A stretch of 53,696 bases of DNA from contig JABIHA010000149.1 of the NCBI GenBank assembly GCA_018649885.1, positions 1 to 53,696 on the forward strand. Direction: 5' to 3'. The notes under the pieces were generated by a model. It did not search any database. It saw nothing but the letters and a program-made list of their open reading frames with translations, and was not told where the DNA came from. The position numbers and the translations under genes were made by a program. Below, one piece after another: positions 34,590 to 42,190 of the stretch. Position 1 is the stretch's first letter, and every line of letters begins with the position of its first letter. The DNA is from Bacteriovoracaceae bacterium (lineage in GTDB: Bacteria > Bdellovibrionota > Bacteriovoracia > Bacteriovoracales > Bacteriovoracaceae).

Positions 34590-34620
34590 ATTATATGCAT
34601 GATAAAATCATACGTGTCAA
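34590..34620 (-). promoter_or_regulatory. Sigma70-type promoter for the TPP riboswitch transcript
   Basis: On the minus strand TTGACA (34620-34615) and TATAAT (34595-34590) are both perfect hexamers, separated by 19 bp. The spacing is longer than the 17-bp optimum; CATATA at 17 bp is an alternative -10. The start of transcription would fall just at the 5' edge of the riboswitch. Confidence 0.6.
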
Positions 34621-34697
34621 TAATTTGAATTAATTATTCAAAATCTGTATCTACTACAATCCTTTAAGAGAATAGTTGATCATGGTATATTAATACC

Positions 34698-35195
34698 ATG
34701 AGAATTAGTTGGGGTACCAAATGTACTCGCCCTCTTTTGTTCATTGTGGTTTTTTTATTTCCTCTGCAATTATCGGCCATGAACTGGCATCAATGTATGG
34801 ATACCACCGAAACTGCCGGAGTAATTACTCCATTTTTATATATATCTGCTCAAGTTACTACCTCTTCTGGGCAATTTACAAGCTCATGGGGGCCTTGCTC
34901 ATTATTCGGAAAAACTGATGAGCAGATTAAAAAGATTTTTGTTGCAAAAAATTTTGAAAACCTAAAAACGGAAATTTCATTAGGCAGAGGTGAGTTTTTA
35001 AATGAATATGCAAGATTAAATAGAATTTCAAAAGAAAACTACAATAAACTCTTCATGAACTTTCAATCAAAGTATATCAATATATTTGGAAAAAATGGTA
35101 ATCACCTTCCAAGCGTAGCCTATGATCAATTAGAAAAAATTTGTTCACATTATATGCCAAAAGACCCACTTCTAATAAATGGTAGTCAGCAATAA
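34698..35195 (+). CDS. Secreted DUF3015-like protein
   Basis: This 165-residue protein has a signal peptide (about residues 1-27, ending LSA). The mature sequence has VTTSSGQFTSSWGPCS followed by FVAKNFENLKTEISLGRGEFLNEYARLNRIS and a downstream FMNFQSKYINIFG. This matches the DUF3015 pattern of Ser/Thr-Gly strand, Cys, then N-x-x-L-x-x-E-x-x-x-G-x-G-E. The family is periplasmic and of unknown function. It stands alone and is divergent from the symporter. Confidence 0.65.
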   Translation: MRISWGTKCTRPLLFIVVFLFPLQLSAMNWHQCMDTTETAGVITPFLYISAQVTTSSGQFTSSWGPCSLFGKTDEQIKKIFVAKNFENLKTEISLGRGEFLNEYARLNRISKENYNKLFMNFQSKYINIFGKNGNHLPSVAYDQLEKICSHYMPKDPLLINGSQQ

Positions 35196-35410
35196 ATATT
35201 CTTTTTTTTGATCATTTTCATTGATGGGAAATATTAAAAAATCAGTTGAAAATGTGGTGAATCTGGCCAAATTAAAGTTATTTAAATTCATAAAATTGAT
35301 TGCCAATTATTTTGAAAAGACAATTATCGTGTCTCTAAGCCTCCGATACTTTGAACTCTTATTGGCTAGGTACTTGCAACTTAAGTTGTAAAACTAATGG
35401 GAGATCAAGT

Positions 35411-36082
35411 ATGAGAGCTAAATATATTTTGTTTGTATTATTTATCATGTCCTTTTCCGTATGTGGGCAAGAAATTCTTGATCAAAGAGAAGCTGAAATC
35501 AGAAAAAATCTTTCTGAGGTAACGGGTCTTAATTTTTATTGTCCGGGATTCGATACAGATGAAGTATGTTCTGAAAGGTTAACTGGACTTCTAAGAAAGG
35601 TCACAGAACTAGGTTCAGATGCTTTTGATGACTATAAGGAGCTAGATGATGTTCATATTCGACTCGGTGAAGAATTTTCTCCCCACTTAAAAATGAATAA
35701 GATTGGTTTTATAGATGTGGATAAAGATATTTTGATATCACTTGGATCTATAAAAAATCAATACCAAACATACCTAGATAATGTTGAATCTCTTGCAGCT
35801 TTAGGGCAAGGAGAAGTCAGCTTTATTTGTGGTGATATTAAAATTGTTAAAGTATGTGAGGAACTCATTAGGGAATATAGATTAAATGCCTTTGACCTAA
35901 GTTTTCTTGATTTTATTGGAAGCTCGCCAGTTGAAGTCATTTCTCTACACTCTATAACAGGTCTTATTCAGCCAACCCTAAGAGAGAAGACATTATATAT
36001 TAATGTTAATGAGCTTAGTGAAGTAGGATTACAGTCTACTGTTAGACAAATGCTAAGCACTCCTAGATCACTGAATGAGTAA
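35411..36082 (+). CDS. Secreted protein of unknown function
   Basis: The frame opens at 35351, but ATG 35411 follows GGGAG and gives a signal peptide (MRAKYILFVLFIMSFSVCG). The 223-residue product is acidic, with paired Cys (FYCPGF, EVCSERL, FICGD and KVCEEL) that suggest disulfides. The two segments FYCPGFDTDEVCSERL and FICGDIKIVKVCEEL look like an internal duplication, each followed by a helix with DAFDDYKELD or NAFDLSFLD. No family is recognised. The 215 nt upstream hold no gene. Confidence 0.7.
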   Translation: MRAKYILFVLFIMSFSVCGQEILDQREAEIRKNLSEVTGLNFYCPGFDTDEVCSERLTGLLRKVTELGSDAFDDYKELDDVHIRLGEEFSPHLKMNKIGFIDVDKDILISLGSIKNQYQTYLDNVESLAALGQGEVSFICGDIKIVKVCEELIREYRLNAFDLSFLDFIGSSPVEVISLHSITGLIQPTLREKTLYINVNELSEVGLQSTVRQMLSTPRSLNE

Positions 36083-36155
36083 TCGAATAATTATTCTAGC
36101 GCCAGATACACCGTGATTAAAGTCTAATATTTCGTTTCGTGAATCTGGTACTAGC

Positions 36156-37739
36156 TTAAATATCTATATAGTTAAGTGAACTTGCAGTCTTTCTTAGGTA
36201 TTTATAATCTACGTAGAAATAGCCACAGTCTGCAGATCCCGTACCCCATGAGTTTTTCATGATGAAGTAACCTTCTTCTTCGGCAGCAGGTGCGCCACTT
36301 GGTCTATTAGAATTAGATACAAATCCTACTAGAAGAGCAGCATGTCCACCAAGGGTAGATTCACCACTTTTCCATTTAACGTAACCATTGTTTTGGCTTC
36401 CCGCTTTATCCATGAAGTTTTGTTTTACACTAAATCCCACAATAACTGGGACTTCATCATTAACGAGTAAAATGGCTTCATTGAGTGAATTCTTCTTATG
36501 TATGGAGCTCCAGATACTGGTGTAGTCTTTGACTTGCCATGTAGTGCTAGAGGACCTAGATGGAACTGTGTAAGTGTAGGTCTTGTTCCAAAATGGTCCA
36601 GAAATATCTTCTTCAGCTTGAAAAGCAAAGTTTGTACACATGGGACCAGAGTATCCTGAGCAAGAGCTAGCATATTCATTGGCGCTCTTATTGCTGGCAA
36701 TATTAAAAGATGGGTTATATTCCCATCTACTTTCAAGTTGAAGTTTATGGTTTTCAGAATCTAGCTTTCCTAGAGTTTTGCTATTATTTAGACCATATCC
36801 ATATCTTCCACTAAACCCGGAAGATGATCCGCCTGAAATCTCACCATAAAAGTAGGTGAATTGTTCAGAAAGGTTTATTGCCTTTTGATTTTCAACATAA
36901 TTGTGAACTTCAATAGCTGCATTAATGGCAAATGAGACACATGTTCCTCTTTGTGCCTGATCTTTTATACAGGTGGTTTTGTATTTAAGTGGAAAACTCT
37001 TATTTTTATAAAGTCCTGAACTCGAATAGGTTGAAGAGTTACATCTATTGGACTGATCTGCAGTAACCCCTGTTGTATTTGCTAGGTCACCTTGCTCATT
37101 AGCACAGTTGGCCTCATAGTAAGCGGGAATAGTTTGGCCATTATCATCTTTGTTATCCCTAAGGATGCCGATGATAATATCGTTTAAATTAATTGATATA
37201 TCTTTATATAGCCTGGCATATGCTGCAGTTAATTTAGTTTTGTCTTTTAACTTGAGCGGTGAAGGCGTTCTTTTTTTGTACTTTGCAGGGAGTAATTTAT
37301 AGATACGACTGTAGGACTTTTTGGTGTTCTTAAATTGCTTTTCTTTCTGAAGTGAGTCCCCTACATCACTAAGCATCTCTAGATTTGAGAGAAGCTTTTT
37401 CTTTGATCCGTCTCCCAGTGTTACCACTGGCCCCTCGTCTGAGAGCTTGCTTATATCACCTGCTAAAATAGGCCCTTTTAATTTCTTGAATTTTCCTGGG
37501 TTCATGTGATCTGGAGTTTTGCTGGGATTTTTTTCAAAGTATTTCACAGCTCTTTTTAATTTTAGTAAGTCGTCTCTTTGCATTCTTTTTAAATCACTAT
37601 TTGTGATTCTCTTACTCATTTTTTCAGATTTATCACCTAGTTTTACAATTTTCCATTCCTGGGCATTTGCATTGGCCATCACCATGGTGGCCATCAATAT
37701 GGAAGTGGCAATAACTAGTTTAGCGGTGGTGCGACTCAT
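36156..37739 (-). CDS. Secreted C1A (papain-like) cysteine peptidase
   Basis: The frame opens at 37793, but ATG 37739 follows AGGAGAGAGAAA and gives a signal peptide ending ANA. The 527-residue product has a propeptide-like N-terminal half (about 27-250). The papain core follows: Gln263 and Cys267 in KDQAQRGTCVSFA, His466 in GGHAALLVGF and Asn496 in MKNSWGTG. All catalytic residues are present, so it should be active. The prodomain is unusually long (over 220 residues) and lacks the classic ERFNIN pattern. Such enzymes are common in predatory bacteria, where prey protein digestion is a plausible use; that is inference. Confidence 0.88.
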   Translation of the reverse strand: MSRTTAKLVIATSILMATMVMANANAQEWKIVKLGDKSEKMSKRITNSDLKRMQRDDLLKLKRAVKYFEKNPSKTPDHMNPGKFKKLKGPILAGDISKLSDEGPVVTLGDGSKKKLLSNLEMLSDVGDSLQKEKQFKNTKKSYSRIYKLLPAKYKKRTPSPLKLKDKTKLTAAYARLYKDISINLNDIIIGILRDNKDDNGQTIPAYYEANCANEQGDLANTTGVTADQSNRCNSSTYSSSGLYKNKSFPLKYKTTCIKDQAQRGTCVSFAINAAIEVHNYVENQKAINLSEQFTYFYGEISGGSSSGFSGRYGYGLNNSKTLGKLDSENHKLQLESRWEYNPSFNIASNKSANEYASSCSGYSGPMCTNFAFQAEEDISGPFWNKTYTYTVPSRSSSTTWQVKDYTSIWSSIHKKNSLNEAILLVNDEVPVIVGFSVKQNFMDKAGSQNNGYVKWKSGESTLGGHAALLVGFVSNSNRPSGAPAAEEEGYFIMKNSWGTGSADCGYFYVDYKYLRKTASSLNYIDI

Positions 37740-37893
37740 TTTCTCTCTCCTGTGAACTAAGCTAGTAAAGCCTAGTTTCACCGAACAAATCATAAAAAAT
37801 TCGAATAGTCATTGATAGGTATTAAGAAGAGAGAAAATTTACATATCTAGGATAAAAAAGTGTTGATTCAGTGACAATTTGGCCCCAAAAAAA

Positions 37894-38703
37894 CTAACCT
37901 GCCTCACTTTCTTCTGGAAAACTTTTTATCAAGTTATCAATAATTTTTTGGAAGGTTTCTTTATATTGGAGTTTGCCATTAAAGGGAATGGGACCTGTTT
38001 GGGAGTAGTGGTCTCCTTCGAAGACTCCCAGGCTTTCTCCCCATGTACTTGACTCAACACATACAAGGCCATCGTTAGGACGTCCTGTTGTTTTGTGATA
38101 AAGATCGTAGGGAAGTTTCATCCAGTGGACCACAGAGTAATTAATAAATGGCTTAGGTACAAAGAAATTTAAGCTAAAATATTTGACCTTGTCATGGTCG
38201 GGATTTTGAGGATTAAATTTATCTACCATATATTCTGGATGGAGCTGTTTAAATGACTGCAAGCTACTTGTGGCAAAGTGGCTGAGCTTATCTACTATTG
38301 GAAGCATTTTAAAAACATTTTTATGGGCAATTTTATCAATGGTGTGGATCAATCGCTCTGCTTCTTCCGCAATGGCGCTTCCTTTATGGGGCGTTGAAAC
38401 TGTAGTCAAAGAAAGACACCGACCGGCCCAATCAGAGTTACAAATTGCATGTCTTGCATCAAGGCCACCCATACTATGTCCTATCAGATGAAATTCACCA
38501 TGGGGTACTAATCTCTTTACCTCTTTGTCTAAGGTTTCGGCCCTCATTTGAAGAGTATTCATAAAAGGAGTTCTAGCAATAAGAAGCTTCATCCCATGAT
38601 CAGAAAATAGTTTTTTAAGGGGCAAGAGAACTTCGTATAATTGCCAATTGACACCAAATCCATGGCAGAAAATTACTGGAGGTCTTTTAATGGTTTTTCT
38701 CAT
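37894..38703 (-). CDS. Alpha/beta lipase (family I-like triacylglycerol lipase)
   Basis: This 269-residue protein starts PPVIFCHGFGVNWQLYE with the oxyanion HGFG. The nucleophile elbow is GHSMGG (Ser77), followed by GLDARHAI and VSTPHKGS, which is the bacterial family I lipase signature. The acid is probably in NDGLVCVESSTWG and the His in GDHYSQTGP. No signal peptide is visible, unlike secreted family members. It stands alone between the peptidase and dinB. Confidence 0.85.
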   Translation of the reverse strand: MRKTIKRPPVIFCHGFGVNWQLYEVLLPLKKLFSDHGMKLLIARTPFMNTLQMRAETLDKEVKRLVPHGEFHLIGHSMGGLDARHAICNSDWAGRCLSLTTVSTPHKGSAIAEEAERLIHTIDKIAHKNVFKMLPIVDKLSHFATSSLQSFKQLHPEYMVDKFNPQNPDHDKVKYFSLNFFVPKPFINYSVVHWMKLPYDLYHKTTGRPNDGLVCVESSTWGESLGVFEGDHYSQTGPIPFNGKLQYKETFQKIIDNLIKSFPEESEAG

Positions 38704-38827
38704 CCGTCTATTTTAACTTACCTCTGGAGAATCCGGTAAGGATATTTCTACCTATTTTCAATGAGTTAGCCTGAGTTATGAACAATTCTTAGGCCTATCT
38801 TGCGCCTAAATGGTAAGCTTGTGGCCC

Positions 38828-39901
38828 ATGACTAGAAAGATCCTGCACATTGATATGGACGCATTTTTCACCTCGGTAGAGCAAAGGGATAATCCAAGTC
38901 TGAAAGGCCGGCCTATTGTTGTGGGAGGTTCTCCTGAAGGAAGGGGAGTTGTGGCGGCAGCATCTTATGAGGCCAGAAAATTTGGGGTGAAGTCTGCTAT
39001 GCCTTGTGGGGAGGCGAAGAGAAGATGCCCGCATTTAATATTTGTAAAATCTAATTTTCAAAAATATGTTGAAGCCAGTAAAGTTATTCGCGCCATATTT
39101 AAAGAGTACTCAGACATAGTTGAGCCGCTGTCAATTGATGAAGCTTTTATTGATGTAACAACCAATAAAATTGGTGAGCCCCTGGCATCAGTAGTGGCCA
39201 AAAAAATTCGGGCCCAAATTTTTGAACAAACTAAGCTGACTGCATCTGCAGGAGTAGCTCCTTGTAAAATGATTGCCAAGATTGCAAGTGATATGAATAA
39301 ACCAAATGGAATAACTGTCATTTCTCCTGAAAAGGTTTTTGATTTTCTAACAAATCTTCCCTGTAAAAAACTTTGGGGAGTTGGACCTGTTACAGCTAAA
39401 AAGTTAGCTGATATGGGAATTAAAAAAATTGGGGATGTTAGAAATTTTTCTAAAGTTGAATTAAGACATATTCTGGGCAAGTGGGGGCCTACTCTACATG
39501 ATCTCTCCTTTGGCATAGACCCAAGAGAAGTGAGCTCTTCTAGGAATTTAAAAAGTAGGGGAGCCGAAAGGACATTTTCGGAAGACCTAGTTGATGAAGA
39601 AAAGATTTTAGAAAAATTAGAGGATCTGACAAAAGAGATATCTGGATCTTTAAAAAAGAAAAACTACTGTGGAAAGACAGTGACTCTTAAAGTTAGATAT
39701 GAGGACTTTGATACTATTACCAGATCGAAAACTCTTGGAAGTTACACTGATGAGGGGGAGAAGATTTTTGAAGTAGCAAAATTTCTTATGGAAGGCCAAA
39801 CAGATGTAGGCCTTAGGCCTGTCAGGCTAATTGGAGTTAGTTTATCAAATTTAATTGGGGAGAATGATCCCTTTCAAGTAGAGATGGACTTTCTTAATTA
39901 A
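38828..39901 (+). CDS. dinB: DNA polymerase IV (Y family)
   Basis: This protein of about 357 residues begins MTRKILHIDMDAFFTSVEQRD with metal-binding Asp9 (IDMD) and has EPLSIDEAFIDVT with the Asp-Glu pair. The helix-hairpin-helix LWGVGPVTAKKLADMGI and the little-finger domain (KTVTLKVRYEDFDTITRSKTL) follow. An ATG at 38810 would add six residues; 38828 gives the usual N-terminus, and neither has a clear Shine-Dalgarno. It copies damaged DNA. The 3' end overlaps the next, opposing gene by 4 nt. The usual C-terminal beta-clamp motif may be SNLIGENDPFQVEMDFLN but is not a clean match. Confidence 0.92.
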   Translation: MTRKILHIDMDAFFTSVEQRDNPSLKGRPIVVGGSPEGRGVVAAASYEARKFGVKSAMPCGEAKRRCPHLIFVKSNFQKYVEASKVIRAIFKEYSDIVEPLSIDEAFIDVTTNKIGEPLASVVAKKIRAQIFEQTKLTASAGVAPCKMIAKIASDMNKPNGITVISPEKVFDFLTNLPCKKLWGVGPVTAKKLADMGIKKIGDVRNFSKVELRHILGKWGPTLHDLSFGIDPREVSSSRNLKSRGAERTFSEDLVDEEKILEKLEDLTKEISGSLKKKNYCGKTVTLKVRYEDFDTITRSKTLGSYTDEGEKIFEVAKFLMEGQTDVGLRPVRLIGVSLSNLIGENDPFQVEMDFLN

Positions 39902-40200
39902 TAGAAAATTTCTTCGCTGGCAGTTTCTCTAACATTTCCCTTACTCTCTGCAATTTTCTGATCTAGGTGATCATCAATTCCATCAATTTTAGCGACTATA
40001 TTTGAATTAGCTTTGATTTCACCATAATAACTGCAACTCTGGGCCCAAGCCCCCATGGTTTTATTTCTCTTTCTGAGGCTTCTAGAATTATCAAATCGAT
40101 TCAATAATTTTGAGCACTGATCAATCCTATCAAAGCCATTTAGAGCAAAGGCCGGGAGTGAGAAAGTGATACACATTAAAATAATACTAAGTTTTAACAA
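39898..40200 (-). CDS. Small secreted protein
   Basis: This 100-residue protein has a clear signal peptide (MLKLSIILMCITFSLPAFA). The mature part of about 80 residues has two Cys (DQCSKLL and QSCSYYG) and is polar and helical, with an Arg/Lys/Asn-rich centre. No family is recognised. A CTCTCC (minus-strand GGAGAG) before the ATG provides a good ribosome site. Confidence 0.65.
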   Translation of the reverse strand: MLKLSIILMCITFSLPAFALNGFDRIDQCSKLLNRFDNSRSLRKRNKTMGAWAQSCSYYGEIKANSNIVAKIDGIDDHLDQKIAESKGNVRETASEEIFY

Positions 40201-40284
40201 ATTGCTCTCCTTAGTTCCTACCAGTCTACTCGGGAAAACAGTTATTAAACTTTAGATTTTTTGTCGGGTACCAGCTCCCTGATA

Positions 40285-40743
40285 TTAGGGCGTTATATCT
40301 TTTGAAAGTGGATTTGCTAAGGAAATGATAGTTTCCGTAGAGCTAATTTCCTTAATGGCCTGAAGTTTTTTGATTAAAAAATTTTGAAGTTCATCAATTG
40401 ATTTGGTCATTACTTTAATGAAAAGACCGTAGTTACCAGTGGTGTAGTGAACTTCAATGACTTCATCAAAGAGTTTGAGGTTATTTAAGACCAGCGGATA
40501 GTCTTTTGCTGTTTTTAAAATGATTCCAATATAGCAAGTGACATCAAGACCAAGTTTCTTGTGATCAATCATGACTTTAGTGCCGGTAATTATGCCGGCC
40601 TCTTTCATTTTATCAACACGAACATGGATGGTCCCGCTGGAAACATTGAACTTACGTGCCAGCTCTAAAAATGGAGTTCTACCATTACGCATTAGGTCGA
40701 CAAGAATACTTTTATCTAAATCATCAAGTTTTTCGTTCTGCAT
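40285..40743 (-). CDS. Lrp/AsnC-family transcriptional regulator
   Basis: The frame opens at 40764, but ATG 40743 follows GAGGTG by 5 nt and gives 152 residues. The N-terminal winged HTH is LDDLDKSILVDLMRNGRTPF and following. The C-terminal RAM ligand-sensing domain reads VTCYIGIILKTAKDYPLVLNNLKLFDEVIEVHYTTGNYGLFIKVMTKS. Members sense amino acids and act as local or global regulators. The following genes run the other way, so its targets are not clear from position. Confidence 0.9.
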   Translation of the reverse strand: MQNEKLDDLDKSILVDLMRNGRTPFLELARKFNVSSGTIHVRVDKMKEAGIITGTKVMIDHKKLGLDVTCYIGIILKTAKDYPLVLNNLKLFDEVIEVHYTTGNYGLFIKVMTKSIDELQNFLIKKLQAIKEISSTETIISLANPLSKDITP

Positions 40744-40882
40744 TATCACCTCGCCAAGAAACAAATTATCAACAAAATCACAAAAGTTCTATGAATTTAT
40801 CAATTAAAAGCCTGATGCTGCGCTTTGTTTTCTAATTTTCGGAGTTATATTCGTTGAATGCAAACGCAATCTTGACCTAGTC

Positions 40883-40912
40883 TTGACAATTGTGTGTTAG
40901 CTGCCTTAAAAT
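40883..40912 (+). promoter_or_regulatory. Strong sigma70-type promoter for the 22-residue peptide gene
   Basis: TTGACA (40883-40888) is followed after exactly 17 nt by TTAAAAT (40906-40912). The -35 is perfect and the -10 has four of six matches at best (TTAAAA or TAAAAT). Transcription would begin near 40920, about 30 nt before the peptide start. A second TTGACC lies 11 nt upstream. Confidence 0.6.
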
Positions 40913-40949
40913 GGTTCTTATCAGTTAGTGATTTCAAAGGGAGCCGTTT

Positions 40950-41018
40950 ATGCAAATTATAGGATTTAGAATTCTTTGTGGCTTTGGGTTGGGACTACTC
41001 GTTTGGATGAATATTTAG
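40950..41018 (+). CDS. 22-residue hydrophobic peptide (membrane micropeptide)
   Basis: ATG 40950 lies 6 nt behind AAAGGGAG. The product begins MQIIGFRILCGFGLGLL and ends VWMNI, then a stop at 41016-41018. It is one hydrophobic membrane-spanning segment with a single Arg and a Cys. The unit has its own promoter (40883-40912) and a strong terminator (41042-41073), giving a transcript of about 150 nt. It could instead be a small regulatory RNA that happens to hold the ORF, or a toxin-like or regulatory micropeptide. The ribosome site argues for translation. Confidence 0.5.
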   Translation: MQIIGFRILCGFGLGLLVWMNI

Positions 41019-41041
41019 TACAACTCAATTTTTACAATTAT

Positions 41042-41073
41042 AAAAAACCCCGCATCCATTGCGGGTTTTTTTT
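41042..41073. terminator. Bidirectional intrinsic terminator
   Basis: CCCGCA pairs with TGCGGG around TCCAT, flanked by an A6 run on the left and a T9 run on the right. It therefore serves the tiny peptide transcript on the plus strand and, read on the minus strand, the nitroreductase gene, whose stop codon lies at 41072-41074. Confidence 0.85.
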
Positions 41074-41851
41074 ATCCATTTTCCATAAATTGTTGAGCCT
41101 GCAAATAATTTAAAACCGTATTTGAATATTGATGGTGAGAGCTCTTGGTGTATTTTACCTTAGTATAGATTTGCGCCAAGTTAGTAACCCCCTCCTTTTC
41201 AATTAGCTTTTTTAACTCAGGTAGTGAATTGTATCTCTCCCACCCAGTTTTCTCTTTCCGTGCGTACATATTGAGTATCTCAACATTCGTATAATCTTGG
41301 TAAGTTTCATGGTGAACAATTGCCTCTAGAGGGAGTCTGTCTCTTTTGTCTGGAACCTCATCGGGGTAACCTATAGCAAAGCCCACAACAGGTATAACAT
41401 GGGGAGGAAGATTGAGGGCATCCCCAATATTTTCACAGTTGGCCAGTGTTGTTCCAAGGTAGCAAACCCCTAGCCCTTCACCTTCTGCTGCCAGTGCCAC
41501 GTTTTGGGAAACTAGCGTTGCATCGATTGTGGCAATCATAAAGCTCATAAAATTATCAAAATTGGCCGGTGCCTGTCTTTGCTCTAACCATCTTCTCATT
41601 CTGTGGAAATCCCCGCAAAATGTTATGAGTGCAGGGGCCTCCACCACCATTTCTTGGTTGAAGTGTAGGGGGAGGAGTTTTTGTTTTAAGGAAGGTTCAG
41701 TGGTTACAATGATGGAATAGGCTTGCATATTCCCGGAGGTGGAGGCCCTAGTCCCTGCACTTAGTATTTTTTCTAATATCTTTGGATCTATATTTTTCTT
41801 CTTGTATTTTCTTATAGATCGATGGTTTTCAATAAAGTCAATTGTACTCAT
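41072..41851 (-). CDS. Nitroreductase-family FMN oxidoreductase (NfsA/Frp-like)
   Basis: The frame opens at 41977, but ATG 41851 follows GGAG by 8 nt and gives 259 residues starting MSTIDFIENHRSIRKYK, the usual N-terminus of the family with the FMN-binding His-Arg-Ser. TSGNMQAYSIIV and GLGVCYLGTT and VVGFAIGYPDEVP are other FMN-binding or dimer signposts. The length fits the NfsA/Frp subgroup. These are NAD(P)H-dependent flavin enzymes in the cytoplasm; the substrate is not evident. Confidence 0.88.
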   Translation of the reverse strand: MSTIDFIENHRSIRKYKKKNIDPKILEKILSAGTRASTSGNMQAYSIIVTTEPSLKQKLLPLHFNQEMVVEAPALITFCGDFHRMRRWLEQRQAPANFDNFMSFMIATIDATLVSQNVALAAEGEGLGVCYLGTTLANCENIGDALNLPPHVIPVVGFAIGYPDEVPDKRDRLPLEAIVHHETYQDYTNVEILNMYARKEKTGWERYNSLPELKKLIEKEGVTNLAQIYTKVKYTKSSHHQYSNTVLNYLQAQQFMENG

Positions 41852-42046
41852 AGCGTGTTCTCCAGAGGTAAATACCCACATTTTATAGATTGGCCAAAAG
41901 GATAAAAAAAGTGAATATTTCGAACTTATTGGTTCCCTATTGGAAACAATAAGAAAAGATATAAAATGTTCTGACATTTGGCTGACAGTATTGATTCAAA
42001 AATAGAATTGTGTCAGTATCTGGATAAGATTACCGATAAGGGAAAT

Positions 42047-42124
42047 ATGAAAACATCACGAAGACCACATTCCACTTTTAAATTTGATGATGATAGCTGG
42101 GATTATTTAATGGCCTTCGTTTGA
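42047..42124 (+). CDS. Asp-rich leader peptide of the aspS attenuator (25 residues)
   Basis: ATG 42047 follows AAGGGA (42038-42043) with short spacing. The 25-residue product has an Asp-rich run, FDDDSWD, from codons 42083-42103 (GAT GAT GAT AGC TGG GAT), and stops at TGA 42122-42124. The last codons (GCC TTC GTT) form the first arm of the antiterminator. Four Asp codons within six, just upstream of an Asp-charging enzyme, are what a ribosome-sensing leader needs. No homologue is known to me. Confidence 0.65.
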   Translation: MKTSRRPHSTFKFDDDSWDYLMAFV

Positions 42125-42181
42125 GCGAAATAAAAATGATAATTAAACGAAGGCCTTGGTATTACCAAGGCTTTTTTTTTT
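42112..42181 (+). promoter_or_regulatory. Transcription attenuator with mutually exclusive hairpins before aspS
   Basis: Arm 2, GGCCTTCGTTT (42112-42122), overlaps the end and stop of the leader peptide and pairs perfectly over 11 bp with arm 3, AAACGAAGGCC (42145-42155). Arm 3 shares bases with the terminator stem GCCTTGG (42153-42159) and CCAAGGC (42165-42171), which is followed by ten T (42172-42181). When Asp-tRNA is short, a ribosome stalled on the Asp codons (42086-42103) leaves arm 2 free, the 2:3 hairpin forms and aspS is read. When charged tRNA is plentiful, a ribosome at the stop codon covers arm 2 and the terminator forms. The pairings are seen; the mechanism is inference by analogy with trp and pheST. 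Confidence 0.75.
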
Positions 42182-42190
42182 GGAGGAAAG

